Below are positions 11,163 through 23,011 of a stretch of 64,000 nucleotides of DNA, piece after piece. Origin of the DNA: Leucaena leucocephala (Eukaryota; Streptophyta; Magnoliopsida; Fabales; Fabaceae); NCBI GenBank assembly GCA_037074615.1, contig CM073519.1, positions 29,285,001 through 29,349,000 of the forward strand. Direction: 5' to 3'. The number at the start of each line of letters is the position of its first letter. Position 1 is the stretch's first letter. The translations under genes were made by a program, and so were the position numbers. The notes under the pieces were generated by a model that did not search any database, was not told where the DNA came from, and was given only the letters and a program-made list of their open reading frames with translations.

Positions 11163-13007
11163 TTAGTAATCCAGGAGGATAAGGGAAAACTTACAAGTTC
11201 AAATGGCATAAAGATATAAGCTAACCTTTCCTCAGTAGCTGAAAGAGAATAGCTGACACAGTTATGGATTATAGTAAGGCCAAGGACACATCAATTCTTT
11301 AGGCTAGAGACATAGAAGTTTTACAGGTGATAAGAGATAATATGATAGAATGAATATGACCTAGTGAGGTAGCCACAGGTTCAAAGATAAAGTGACTACC
11401 CTATTCCTCATGTAAGAAAGAGTAAAGAAGGGTTGAGTCTATATCCTAGTAAGAGGGTGATGTGGCAGCCTAAGTGAAACAAATAAATGACTCAGGTACC
11501 TAAATAGTTTATCAGGACCTAGCAGTTGAGGTGTTAAAGGGACAAAATGTTTAAAGGTTACTTAGTTAATTGTTTAATTACAATGTTAGTATAAGGGATG
11601 GTTGAGCAAACCTTGTAATAGTGATATGGCTTATGTTGCCATAAGATATGATGAGAAATTGCATCTCCTTGCAGTTGTCATATGATGACACGCATGTTAG
11701 AGAATGCTTAAATAATTGCATCTCCTTGCATATTATGCATGTTGAGTATGCTATGATAAATGAATACTCCCCTTACCCAGTATGTACAGGCAGAGTATAC
11801 CAGATGAGAAAGTTATGTTGCTCCCATGCCCTATAACATGCAATTAGATAATTTAACTTAGTAATGATAAAGCAATAGAAAAGTCATGAACAAAATAGTT
11901 AGTCAGTTAATTCCTAAAGAATGGAATGAGAATTTATGATTAGACAATGATAGTCAATGGGATAGAGAATGAGATTAAATATGAATGGTTAGTACTGAAT
12001 TTATAGATAAATGATTATAGTATTTAGGACATATCCTTTCAGTAGGGATAAGATATATGAACGATGTGCTATGAATATGAAAGGGAATGAGATGCAGTTA
12101 TGAAAGATGATGCGGCTCTAAGAAAGAGCAGATTTTAAATAATATGAATTAATGTTTTACAATAGAGCTAGATTGCTCTTGCGATAAAGAAGGATTGCTT
12201 TTGAAATAAAGCCAAGAGATGGGATAGTATAACTCAAATAGAGTAAGGTCCCTCTGATGAGATGAATAGGTGATGATATATATACGCATGGTAGAGCCTA
12301 TGTAGCTCTCTACAGTAATGGATATAGTAAAGTTATAAAAGATGAGAATGATATATGAAGTTCCTAAGTGACAGGGGAAATGAGAAAAGTCCTAATAGAT
12401 AATATTGGCTTCTGTCATCATTTTTGGGGAATTATCTATGGAGTTAACAACTATGTGGAAGTGACTAACCTTTTAACTTCGTCCGTTAGTTTAGGTCTTC
12501 CAGAGATGAGAATACAGTACAACGGAATCACAGTAGATTCTAGAAGATTACAGTTAGATCCTAGTATGGCTCACAGGGTCGCAGTTAGATCCTAAAAGGC
12601 TTACGGTTGATCGCAGTAGATCCAGAGGGTCATAGTAGACTAAGCCTAGTGCAAGAAAGTAATGAGCAATAAGTACAGTATTTCTTTGGAAGGACGAATA
12701 CCAAGGAAATGTTAAGGTATAGAAGCTTCACAAGTTGGTTAACTCATAACAGAGAGAGTACCCATGATGCTAGTTTCATATAGCCTTATTACTATTAGGG
12801 ACTGAACTCAAAATCTCCTTATCCAGATGAGGATAAAGAGATTAGAAGGCCAGATAGACCTAAGAGATATAATATAAGATGGGACTAAGATAGTAAAGTA
12901 CCAGGGTTAGAGCTTGTGAGCATCAGTACATCAGATTTTTATCTGCATATTTTAGTTAAGCATGCTCAGGCAAGGGTAGTCCAACGATGGGTGACCCCCT
13001 GGGAAGT
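11163..13007 (+). mobile_element. Element X internal region, segment 3
   Basis: Non-coding sequence colinear with about 32057-33900 of C. It includes two small hairpins built on AGAGC/GCTCT (12115-12129, 12164-12179) that are kept in C, and a degenerate tandem repeat around 12525-12640. It ends at GAAGT (13003-13007), the target of the full-length A element. X resumes at 54345. Confidence 0.8.
12525..12640 (+). repeat. Degenerate CGCAGTTAGATCCT tandem repeat
   Basis: About four units of 22-32 bp built on CGCAGTTAGATCCT or CGCAGTAGATCC with GGCTCACAGG-like spacers. The same array is at about 33306-33415 in C and inverted at about 15480-15620 and 39600-39750 in A internal sequence. Confidence 0.65.
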
Positions 13008-14873
13008 TGAAATATCCTCATTTTTTTATGTCTTACGGACCAAATGGTAGCATCTAGAACCAATTCTAAGGCTATTGAAGTCAAATTACTCAATCTGGAA
13101 TTTTACTCTTAGCAAGTACTGTTCACGGTGTAAATTCCAGTGGAGTGACCTGACTGTAGAAAAATCAAAATGAAGTGGTTCAAATTGATACATGAAGCTA
13201 ACATATTGCTCGTTCAGGGACAAACAACTCATTGACCATGCCTTGACCAGGTCAACATCAACAAATATCTGAAGTTTACTGTTCATCCAGCATTTTTCCC
13301 TGACTCTAGCATTTTGGTCCCAACATTTGCACTATCCAATCCCCAGCTTCCCTTCATGCTTCTTCAATCTTTCCTCATCTTAAACCTATGGGATTGGGAT
13401 TACATGGAAGGGGGTGAGATTTCTAGGGAAATCTCATAAGCAAATGGAAACCATACAATGTATTCAACTATATGCTTCATGTTACTATGTGTGTACTTAA
13501 TGATCATACTTGCATCATAATAACATACATGCTTCCATGTTACTTAAATATAACATATGGCCATAGTATAAAAATAAATAGAGCATTACTTAATCATACA
13601 TGCTTCACATCATCAAGGTAAGAAAACATCACATAAAACATCCAAGCAGTATAAGCATACAAGTAGGAAAGTTTACTACCTGGCGTGCAGCCTTTCCTTC
13701 TAGCTCTTAACCTTGTCTCTAAGATCCCTTCTTTTCATAAGCCAGAGCTTATACATAGCATAATAATATCTTTATTATTATCCAGTAGAAGCTACTTACC
13801 TCATGCTTAACTAGGGGTAATATTCTTAATCTGACATTCCCTTGGCTTTCTTTCTACCTTTAGCTACCTTTATTCATAGAGATATTTCTCCATTCTAGCC
13901 ACTAAGAGCAATCCTATAATTTATTAGAGCAGGGACTAGATAACTTACTTACCTTATTCCTAAGCTCTTCCTAGTCCCTCAGCTCCTTAGACTGCTCCTG
14001 GCTCCACTAGAACTCCTACTTTCTTTCTCTTCCTTCCTTTATTTCTCTCATTCTCTCTTTCTCTCTTCTTTGGACATGCTTGGCTGTGGCATGGAATGGG
14101 AGGGAAGTGGGGTATTGATAGGTGAGTGGAGGTGAAATGGATGGCTCAGATGGAATCGTCATGAATGGCCCATATCGCTTAGCTTCCTCAAGAAGCTCCG
14201 CCTACATCATCATGATGACATCCTCCTCCTTGATGACTCACCAACATGACATCATCCAAGGACACCTCAGGGGGTATGTGGCACAATTGGTGGGGCCCTT
14301 GGGATACCTCACCAGCTGACTCAGCCTTTCCAGAGAATTTCACAGTCTTTTGCTAGAATAAGCGGTCGAGATTGTGCCACCTGTCCTTTTTACTTTTTCT
14401 CCTTTTCCTAATCTCATGACATGTGTCCTTAACTTTTCTTCTTTTCCTGTAATAATGCCATGTGGCGCCTTTCATGCCACCTCACAGTCTAAAGTCAAAT
14501 CTGATCACTGTTCCCAGTTCTATCATTAACTGAGTAACTTTACTTTATGGAAAAGCACTAAAATATTATTTTAATGCCTCTTAAACTCCATAATCCTTGG
14601 CCTACGTTTTTGGGCTCTTGGATTTCTATCTTGGGTTTCTAACCAAACCTAAGCACTCTGGTGGCTCAGTTCCCAAGAAACACCTCTTACTCTTTTATTA
14701 TGCCCACAGGGACTTTCACTATTCACGATTTAGTCCCTGAATTTTCACTTTCTTGCAGTTTAGTCCCTAAACATCATTTGTATACTTATGGGACTCCTTC
14801 ACAATAGGGTCTAGGAGCCTACCTTTTTCAGGCTACATACTAGGCTTCTAGGCATAAAAATTGGGATATGACA
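13008..14873 (-). repeat. 3' LTR of the A element
   Basis: 1866 bp. The sense strand starts TGTCATATCCCAATTTTTAGG at 14873 and ends ...GGATATTTCA at 13008. It contains a perfect 9-bp hairpin at 13415-13436 (arms TGAGATTTC / GAAATCTCA) and a CTGGAATTT / AAATTCCAG inverted repeat at 13095-13140. The TATA box is mutated (TATTGATA near 14113 on the plus strand). Confidence 0.85.
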
Positions 14874-14892
14874 TTTCTCCTCCCCTCAAAAG
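14874..14892 (-). other. Polypurine tract of the A element
   Basis: Sense strand CTTTTGAGGGGAGGAGAAA directly precedes the LTR start, after AAATTTCGAGGACGAAATTT. Confidence 0.8.
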
Positions 14893-15801
14893 AAATTTCG
14901 TCCTCGAAATTTGAGGGTCAAACCTCTATTCATTCTTTTATGAATAATTTTCTTTGAGGAGAATGTCCTTTTTATTTCATAACATTTTCTTAGCTCTTCT
15001 CAACCTCTATTACTATCTTTCATAATTTTGTGTTTCTATACCAAACTTTTATGGTATTTACACCTTTTTCATATAACTGTATTCTATCTTTACTCTATCT
15101 TAGACACTCTTCTTTGGGTCTTTACTAGACTCTTCATCTCTTGATCCTTAGCTGAAGGATCTATCTACTCATACTTTTCCATTCTCAAAACATATGGGGT
15201 TATCTTCTCTATTCCTCAGCATACTTTTACAAAACTTTTTGAATATTAGCACTCATACTTGAACTTAGACTCTATCTTCATTTAAGAGAAAACTAAGTTC
15301 AGTCTGTATATAATATAGGCTATTTGAGAAAAATCATTATAAGTAGGTTTTCTATCGGAGTTAATCAACTCGTCAAGCTTCTTACCTTAACTTTGTCTTT
15401 GGTACTCATCTTTCCAGAGAGATACTATACTGTTCTCATTTCTTCATGGCTCATTACTTTCTTTAGGCTAGGTTTAACTGTGACCTCGAGATATAACTGC
15501 GATCAACCATAAGCCTTTTCAGAATGTAACTGCGACTCTAAAGCTGTTAGGATCTAACTGCGACCTTTGAGCCATACTAGGATCTAACTGTGACCCTCTA
15601 GAATCCTCTATGATTCGGTTGTACTGTATCATCATCTCTGGAAGATCTCATCCAACAGACTAAGTTATAAGGTTAACCGCTTCCACTTGTTGATAACTCA
15701 ATAAATATTTTAAAATACATTCAACAACCCATATTATTTAACAAGACTTTACTTATTCTCTCTTACTCAGGAGTTCCTTCTCATCTTTCTTACTCTGTTG
15801 T
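14874..15801 (-). mobile_element. A element internal region, 3' part
   Basis: Non-coding. It begins (sense) in the CGCAGTTAGATCCT-type repeats at about 15480-15620 and ends in the conserved AAATTTCGAGGACG block plus polypurine tract against the LTR. About 1.1 kb of it is duplicated at 38808-39931. The D element inserted at GTTGT (15797-15801). Confidence 0.75.
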
Positions 15802-18166
15802 TGTCATATCCCCAATTTTCTGACCTGATGTACCTATACAGTTTATCTGCAATGGATATAAGATTCTCCGAATAAACTGTATCAGATTTTGAAAAGAAAG
15901 GGAAGGATTAATAACTAAGGAAAGAATAGGGACCAAAATGCAAATTGAAAAGTTTGAAGACAAAAAGTTGAAGTAGAAATAAAAGGAGGGACCTAAATGC
16001 AATTAATGAAAAGTTCAGGGACTAAAGTGCAATTATTCAAAAGTTAAGGGACCTAAATGTAAATATGGAAAAGTTGAGCCAAAACAGGCCAAAAATGCCC
16101 GGAATCATATCAAACCCAAATTTTACCAGTAGATAGATAAAAATATTCCGGTCAGTTAAACACAACACAGAATTTTGATTTGAGGTCTTGATTAATTGAT
16201 TTAAATTTATGAAGTCGAAAGGAATTATTACAGTATTTTTTAGATCTCAGAATCAGATAAGACCTTATAGAAAATTCATATATTTAATATATGAATTTAT
16301 AAAATTGAGATAGTCAGAAAAGGAATCCTGTAGAAACCATACGGGATTTACAGTGAAATAAAATACCCAATAAATAGGACCAGGAGAGTTGTATTGTAAA
16401 TTGGGCCATAAAGGTAATACAGGCAATAAGCCCATAATAAGGCCCAAATGGCGCCATCATGAGCCCATTAAGGTGACTAGACAGTTAAAATATGAGTTTT
16501 ATGTTATGGATAGTTTAGACAAGCTTAAACAAGCTAGAATCAAGTGGTATAAGCTTGGGAATTAAAGTAAGTTTGGATTTAGGGTTTTGTGTTCTTGCTG
16601 GTACTGTACGTGTTACTGTTCATATGATGGAATTTCATGGTTTTTATGCTTCCAATGAGTTTAAAATGGAAAATTGTGTGGGGATAAAGTAGGAGAACAA
16701 GTATTGGAAGCATTGGAATCAAAATGTGAATTTTTGGAAAAAGGGACATCCATTTCGGTTTGGTACTGTAGCAATTGGTATGTTTTGATTTTGTAAATTC
16801 TGATTTCATATTTGGATTATACATGAAAAATTATATGGAAATGAACCATGAGAATTTATTTTGGAAAGGTGGAAGTAGGAAACATAAATTAGAGAAAGAA
16901 AGGGAGCTAGTAAAAACCTAGTCTTGGATTTGGTTTCAAGTTGAGTTGTAACTTGATATTATGTTGTAATGGCTAGGTTTTGACATTTGTGAACGAAGGA
17001 AAGCACTTCAAGAAGGTCTTGACCAAGATAGCTAAGAGGTAGCAAGGATACCTAACTATAACTCATGTTTGTTTAATTGTTTTGCTTACTTGCTGATTAT
17101 GGTGTTTGGTTGAGCTTGAGCTTATGTCATCATGTTATCATGAAGTATGAATGATTGCAACTCCTTGCAAGTTATGTCATGACAATATGCATGTTAGAGT
17201 TTGCTTATGTACCATTATGAAGTAGCTCCCATCTCATGATAACATGTTAAGCATCCAATTATTCATGCATGATAATATAGTTTGTGTAACTTGCTTTAGG
17301 ATTTCCATGAAATATCATTCCTTCCACATGCATAACTATGTTTTAGGTACTGGATCCTCTCAAGGGAAAAGAGTAAATGTTGATGAATAAGTTTGTATAA
17401 TAAGTTACATGACTTACATGACACTATGGGATGATATGCTAGTATGCATGGTGTATGCTTTCATAAACCTGTTCTGAGGCAGTGGTGATGTGATGATGAT
17501 TATGATGCCTAAATCAGCGATTTTTAGTTTGAAATTTATCATGATAAAATTTAAGATACAGAGCTTTAAATTACCACCAAGAACGCCTCATGTGGATAAG
17601 TATCCGAATTGTTATGATTTTCCAAAGTTGGAAGTAAGATCTGGAATTGAGATAAAACGAGTGCTGAGAGGTAGTGACGTTCCTGCAATGATTTCATATA
17701 TTAGATGAGCGAGTTTTTCTATGAAATATTATGAGATTAAAGAGGACGTCTAGACCTTCAAATCCATACATAACACAGTTCATTTGGATAAGTAACAAAG
17801 AGAAATGAATTTTTAAAGTTAAGGCAAAGAAACTGGAACTTCCAGATTTTACCAAATGAACAGTGATTTTTAACCAATAAACTGATTTTGTGTGAACAAG
17901 ATAACCTCAATTTCATATTTTTCCCTCAAATATTTATGAAAGAGCTTTCATTATAAATTGGAACCACATTATTTTGATTTTTTTACAATTAATTATGAAT
18001 TTTCAAAGTAGGGTACATGTTCTAGAATTACCGAATAAGCAGTAACAGTGAACAGTACTCGAGAGCAAATCTTTTGGAAATGGATGTTTTCAAAGCAAAT
18101 GATAATGTAATTGGTTCCAATCACTTATAATGGAGTATAATTGAGGTTAAAAGTAAGGATGTGACA
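15802..18166 (+). repeat. 5' LTR of D (promoter deleted)
   Basis: 2365 bp from TGTCATATCCCC to GGATGTGACA. Compared with the 3' LTR it lacks about 834 bp between two GTTAA words (16484-16488 here; 48336-48340 and 49170-49174 in the 3' LTR). The missing part contains the TATA box and transcript start region. The hairpin that is intact in the 3' LTR is mutated here (17297-17317). Confidence 0.85.
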
Positions 18167-18169
18167 TTT

Positions 18170-18181
18170 TGGTACTAGAGC
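18170..18181 (+). other. Primer binding site of D (mutated)
   Basis: TGGTACTAGAGC lies 3 nt after the LTR and matches the tRNA-Met-type TGGTATCAGAGC with two changes. A second, better-phased copy TGGTATCAAAGC is at 18375-18386, 205 bp downstream and next to the ATTCTGGCT context also seen after the C primer site. The start of D thus holds a duplicated or displaced primer site. Confidence 0.65.
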
Positions 18182-18489
18182 AAGTTATGAGATGGCTAAG
18201 ATTCTTCACCATGATCGGGGGTTCTAACTGCGTGAGAGTTGGACGAAGCGTTGGCTCTTACCCTGACATGGCCAACCGGCTTCGCCACCAGGAGGTTGCA
18301 TTGCAGTTGAGAGGCTGGTACATAAAACTTGCGTCTGAGGTACCTTATGTAGTCCCAAGAAGGACTCTATATTTTGGTATCAAAGCAAAGGATTCTGGCT
18401 CAAGAAATGCTCTGATTAGATTATTTATAGACTAATACATAAGTGAACATCTGCATAATTGACCTTAAGTTAATTATTGCAGGATACCA

Positions 18490-19277
18490 ATGACTGAGTC
18501 TAGAACATCAGAGACTACAATGAACCAGGGGGACCCTAGACCCACAGTCTATAGTTCTGATCCAGAGTTTGGTCTTCCCCCAGTGATAGATGCTTTCATA
18601 CATGATCCGGAGTTTGGTCTTCCCCCAGTGATCAATATCTGAGATTCCAGCAGTGAATCATAATTGGGCCAGTTAGATAACTCTTCTATGGGATCAACTA
18701 AGATGGATGAGGATAATGATGATGAAGAGAAAATATCATATGAGGATATACCATCAGAAGAGGATGAACTTGAGGAACCTAACCCAGCCCCACCTATGAA
18801 TATTGTACTAGAAAGGGATGCAGGTCAGATAGATGATAGACCCTCAAGAGAAACAATTTGATGTAGGTTACTCTTATGTTGGAGGTGCAACAGACCCTGT
18901 GCCTAGGAAGGCAGATGAGATAGATGTTCTTGGACCGAGTTAGGTACCTAAACCAGTTGATGTACCTGGACCCAGCCATACAGCTAATGTGACTGAACCT
19001 AGTCATGTAGCTAATATACTTGGACCTAGTCAGAGACCAAACGCTACAGATATTCCAGGTCCAAGTGGAACCAAGAAGTTAACGGTACAGATATATTTAG
19101 GTAACCATCAAATAATTGAATTAACCCCTGGGGAGGATATGGATGAAGAACATTTCAGGAAAGTTGTGGAACTTACGAAGCAACTATATGAGATAGGAAG
19201 AATGTTGATTAGAGATGTGGATCAAGACTATAGAATTTACAAAGATTTCATAGCAAGAGTAAAAGAGGCTTATCGAG
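18490..19277 (+). pseudogene. Upstream acidic ORF of D, 5' part
   Basis: A coding-like region between the primer site and gag. From the ATG at 18490 one reads a duplicated DPEFGLPPVI segment, then a stop. The frame is regained in a strongly acidic stretch (about 18664-18858, many D/E including DEDNDDEE) and, after a frame change, in a Pro/Ser-rich stretch with repeated GPS/EPSH motifs (about 18960-19070). A more globular part follows (about 19070-19277) with a charged helix-like run ending RIYKDFIARVKEAYR. It is cut by a B solo LTR and continues at 22629. I recognise no domain. It is too far upstream and too unlike gag to be its N-terminus with any certainty. Confidence 0.5.
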
Positions 19278-22200
19278 TGTCATATCCTAATTTTTCCCTA
19301 TCTGTATAGTACTGATAGTGGAAAGAGGTTTAGGAAGGATTATGACGAAGATAAGAAGGAATGATAAAGGTTATATGAGTCTTAAAGAAGTAGAAGGACT
19401 AAAATGCAAAGTAGAAAAGGTTAAAGGCCAAAAGTTAAAGTAGAAACAAGATTTAGGCCAAAAGTGGTAATTTTCAAAAGTTATGGGACTTACATGTAAT
19501 TAAGTAAAAAGTCAAGGACCCAAATGTAATTATGGAAAAGTTGAGCCAAAACAGGCCAAAAATGCCCGGAATCAGATCAGACTCAAATTTTACCAGTAGA
19601 TAGACATAATTATTCTGGTTGTTTAACGCAACACAGAATTTTGATTTGAGGTCCCAATTAATTGATATAAATTCCTGAAGTCAGCAGGAATTATTGCAGT
19701 ATTTTTCATATCTCATTATCAGATAAAACTTTACTGTAAATTCTTATATTTAATATATGAATTTATCAAACTGACAGAGTCAGAAAAGGAATCCTGTAGA
19801 ATTCTTACGGGATTTTATGGTAAAATAGAATACCCGATAAATAGGATCGGGTGAGGTGTCTTAGGATTTGTGCCATAAAGGGCATAAAGGCAATGAGCCC
19901 AAACCAAGGCCCAAATGGCGCCATAGTAGGCCCAATGTGATGACTAGACAGTTAAGTGGGCCAGAGTACAGAGCAGTCCAGGATAAGTGCGAAATTACGA
20001 AAATACCCCTAGATGCCCATACTGTACCAGTGATGGATGGAGGTCATTTTGGTCATTCTGGACAGGCCAAAAACGTGGGGCATAGTATAAATATGATTAT
20101 ATAGAGTTAATATATGCCCTGAGGCAGTACAAGAAGGGGTGAAATGACAATTATGCCCTTAGGGTCAGTATAGTGCAAGAAAGGACACCAAGGGTATTTT
20201 AGTCATTTCCCAAGGGATGGATGGAGGATAAATAATCAGTCTAACATTTTCAATGGTGTGGGAAGCCTAGACATTGATTTCCAAGATAGAATACATATCC
20301 TGGTATATTATAAAAAAATTAGGAACAGAACACAGTCCGGTTGTTGTGAAACTGCACTGATCGGTACTAGATTGGACTAGAATTTCTCCAGAAGGTTCCT
20401 TGCATGGGAAGCACGCCACCTAACCCTCTTAGGTGTCTCATGAGATGTCCCACATGATGTCATAATTATTATTTTATGAAAAAGTTAAATCTAAAATTAA
20501 ATGTGGGCCTTTAGATCAAATAGTAACCAAATCAATCTTGGCCATTCATTTTTCTTGGATTTTGGCTATAAATACCCCTCCAATTCTGCAGCAAACCGTA
20601 GCTTCATGGACCCTTGGGGAAACTCTTGCAAAATAAAAACTCAAGCCAAGATAAAGAAGATTCAAGGTTCTAAATTTCAAGCAAGCTAGAGATTAAAGGT
20701 AAGCAATATTTCCTAGCTTGTTCTACTTTGATTTGGGAGCTTGAACTTAGGGTTTTCATGGGGAAAAGTTGAGTTTTCTCTAAGGGGAGGTGCTGTCCAA
20801 AATCCATAGATGAAAGGGGAAAGAAGGAATTAAAGTTAGAAACATATGATTGAAGCTTAAACCAGCTAGTTAAATGGTTGTTGTTGAATCAAATTGATAT
20901 TCTTGACTTTGCCATGGTGTACCCTGTTCGGTCTGCACTGTTCATGAGGGAAGGAAATTGAATTTCAATGATTTAATGCTTCCATTGAGTTTGTATGATG
21001 ATTTTGTGTAGGATTGGAAAGGTTTTGAACCTTGGAAACATTAAAATCTCAAGGTTGTAGTCTTTGAGATTCCTTACGGTTACTGTTTACTCACATGAAC
21101 AATGATTGGAATTTCATGATTTTGATGGTTCCAATGGTTTTAAAATGAAAAGTTGTGTGGGGTAAAGTGGAGAAACAAGTATGGGAAGCATTAGAATCAA
21201 AATGAGAATTTTTGAAAGAATTGTATGCTTATGTTCAATTCTGTACAGCAGGCCATGAAGGAGCTGGAATTTCATGATTCTAAGCTCATAAATGAGTTCA
21301 AAAGATGAAATTATGTAGGGTAAAGTGAAGACATCAATTGGTTCAAGAGCCAAGTGGATTAGTGAATATTAGGGAAAGTTATGACAATAAAGAGTGCAAC
21401 AAAGTTAATCTTGAACATGGTTGGAGTTCATGAGTCCTAATGAATTATGTGATGAATATGAATGTGTTTAGGACCATGAAACATCCAAGAAGATGTTGGG
21501 AAGTGATTGACATAAAGGCTTATTGGTTGGAAAGCTAGAAAGCAAATGCTAAAGATCAAGAGAAAAGCTTAAGTGCAAGGTAGTGAACTTACCTCTTTAT
21601 GTGCTTGATGTGTGGTATGCTTATGTGTTGACATGTATATGTTATTTGAATGATATTGTGACATGATAAATGATGTTGAATGTGTTATGAATAACATGTT
21701 TCCATGGCCATGCACTTTATGTAAAAGTTTGTAGCATGATGGCATGTCACTAATCAAAGAAAGTTAATGAAATTACATATCATGCATTAGCATCCATCTT
21801 GCATATTTAAGTGGTAATGTTTGCTACTGAGATTCCCTAGAATCTCACTCTCCCATAACTAACCAATTTAGGTCAAGCATGAAGAAAAGGTATGCATGGA
21901 GAAGAGCTAAAGAATGGAAGAAAGGAAGTGAAGTATTGAGATTTTAGCATATACTATAAATTGTCTATGTATGTAAATGCCATGTAAGGTGTATTTATGT
22001 GATGAAGCTATTTGAAATAATTATGGCATATGGACATGATGTATATGAATGTTAAGAAGCTTATTTGATGGCTTGTGCATGCTGAACCAACTATTGGAAA
22101 TGAAAGAAAAGAAACTGAAATGGTAAAAACGTAGGTCCTGAAGCAGTTTTGTTGTGGCTTCAGTTTGACCTAGCAAATGAAGGAATTAGTTCAACAAATT

Positions 22201-22628
22201 TTATGAGCACGTAGTACACATCCATAGCTTTAAGTGCATAGGTAGAACGTTTCATTTGGATGTGTATATCAAGAGAAATAATTTTCCAAAGTCAGGGACC
22301 AGAAACTGTTTCCAGAGTTTTTGACCAAATGAACAGTAAACTTCAACGAATAAACTGTATTAATTGGCGAATCATTTGGTCTGCAAATTATTTTTTTCCT
22401 TAAATTTTAAGATGTTATCTTCATGTAGCTTTTTGAACCACCTCATTTTGAGTTTTCTATAATTAATTATGATTTTTTGAAATTTATTGCGTAATCTGGA
22501 ATACCATATGAACAGTAACCCGAGAAAGAGTAAAATTCCAGATTTGGCTAATAGACTTCCAAGGTCTTGTAAGTGGTTCTAAATGCTACTGAATGGTCCC
22601 TAAGACGTATAAAAGTAAGGATTTTAGA
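19278..22628 (+). mobile_element. Group-B solo LTR
   Basis: 3351 bp from TGTCATATCCTAATTTTT to an eroded end GGATTTTAGA. It is flanked by TCGAG (19273-19277) and TCGAA (22629-22633), a target duplication with one mismatch. It has a TATA box at 20567-20574, a donor-like AAAG|GTAAGC near 20698, a perfect hairpin at 21828-21847 and a TTTAG|GTC acceptor-like site near 21872. It interrupts the upstream ORF of D. The last 56 bp were read by some frames as the start of an ORF, but that start is LTR sequence. Confidence 0.85.
20567..20574 (+). promoter_or_regulatory. TATA box of B solo LTR
   Basis: TATAAATA in the context GGCTATAAATACCCC, about 125 bp before the donor-like site. Confidence 0.6.
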
Positions 22629-22815
22629 TCGAACATGTGATCCAGATACCCTTACCCCAGAAACTTGGGTTAACATCATGGATGATATTTTGCCTCTTAC
22701 AGCAATATGGAGAGAAGGGTTAGATCAATACTTTGAAGAGGAACCCTTTAAGGATATCCATGATTGGATCTATATGATAGGGGAGTTCAATAGGATCCAC
22801 TATAAGGAAACATAA
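22629..22815 (+). pseudogene. Upstream acidic ORF of D, 3' part
   Basis: After the B solo LTR the open frame continues with TCDPDTLTPETWVNIMDD and a Trp- and acid-rich tail (GLDQYFEEEPFKDIHDWIY) to a TAA at 22813-22815. This is the C-terminal end of the protein interrupted at 19277. About 200 bp of non-coding sequence separates it from gag. No family recognised. Its kept length and acidic character suggest it was once translated. Confidence 0.5.
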
Positions 22816-23011
22816 TGTAATAGATGTATGTATGAATGTTGCTGTAATCTATATACTCATGACTAGTAATGACATAGTATCTGTATGTGTGTATGTGAAG
22901 AAAAGTTTATGTGATGATGTTAAACTTGATGTATGCTATGTTTTGAATAAAATATAAGATATGTTAATTATAGTATTCCTTTCTTATTTTCTATTACGAT
23001 AGTAAAATAAA
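22816..23011 (+). other. Spacer between upstream ORF and gag
   Basis: AT-rich with GTATGTATG-like repeats. I see no coding or structural signal beyond a possible leader for gag. Confidence 0.4.

Noticed and set aside
18169..18435. 88-codon frame starting at the D LTR/internal junction
   Set aside because: It begins in the primer-site region and runs over a second primer-site-like word, where non-coding leader is expected.
22573..22628. Apparent ATG start of the ORF ending at 22815
   Set aside because: These codons belong to the end of the B solo LTR. The real coding sequence resumes at 22629 as the tail of the upstream ORF.
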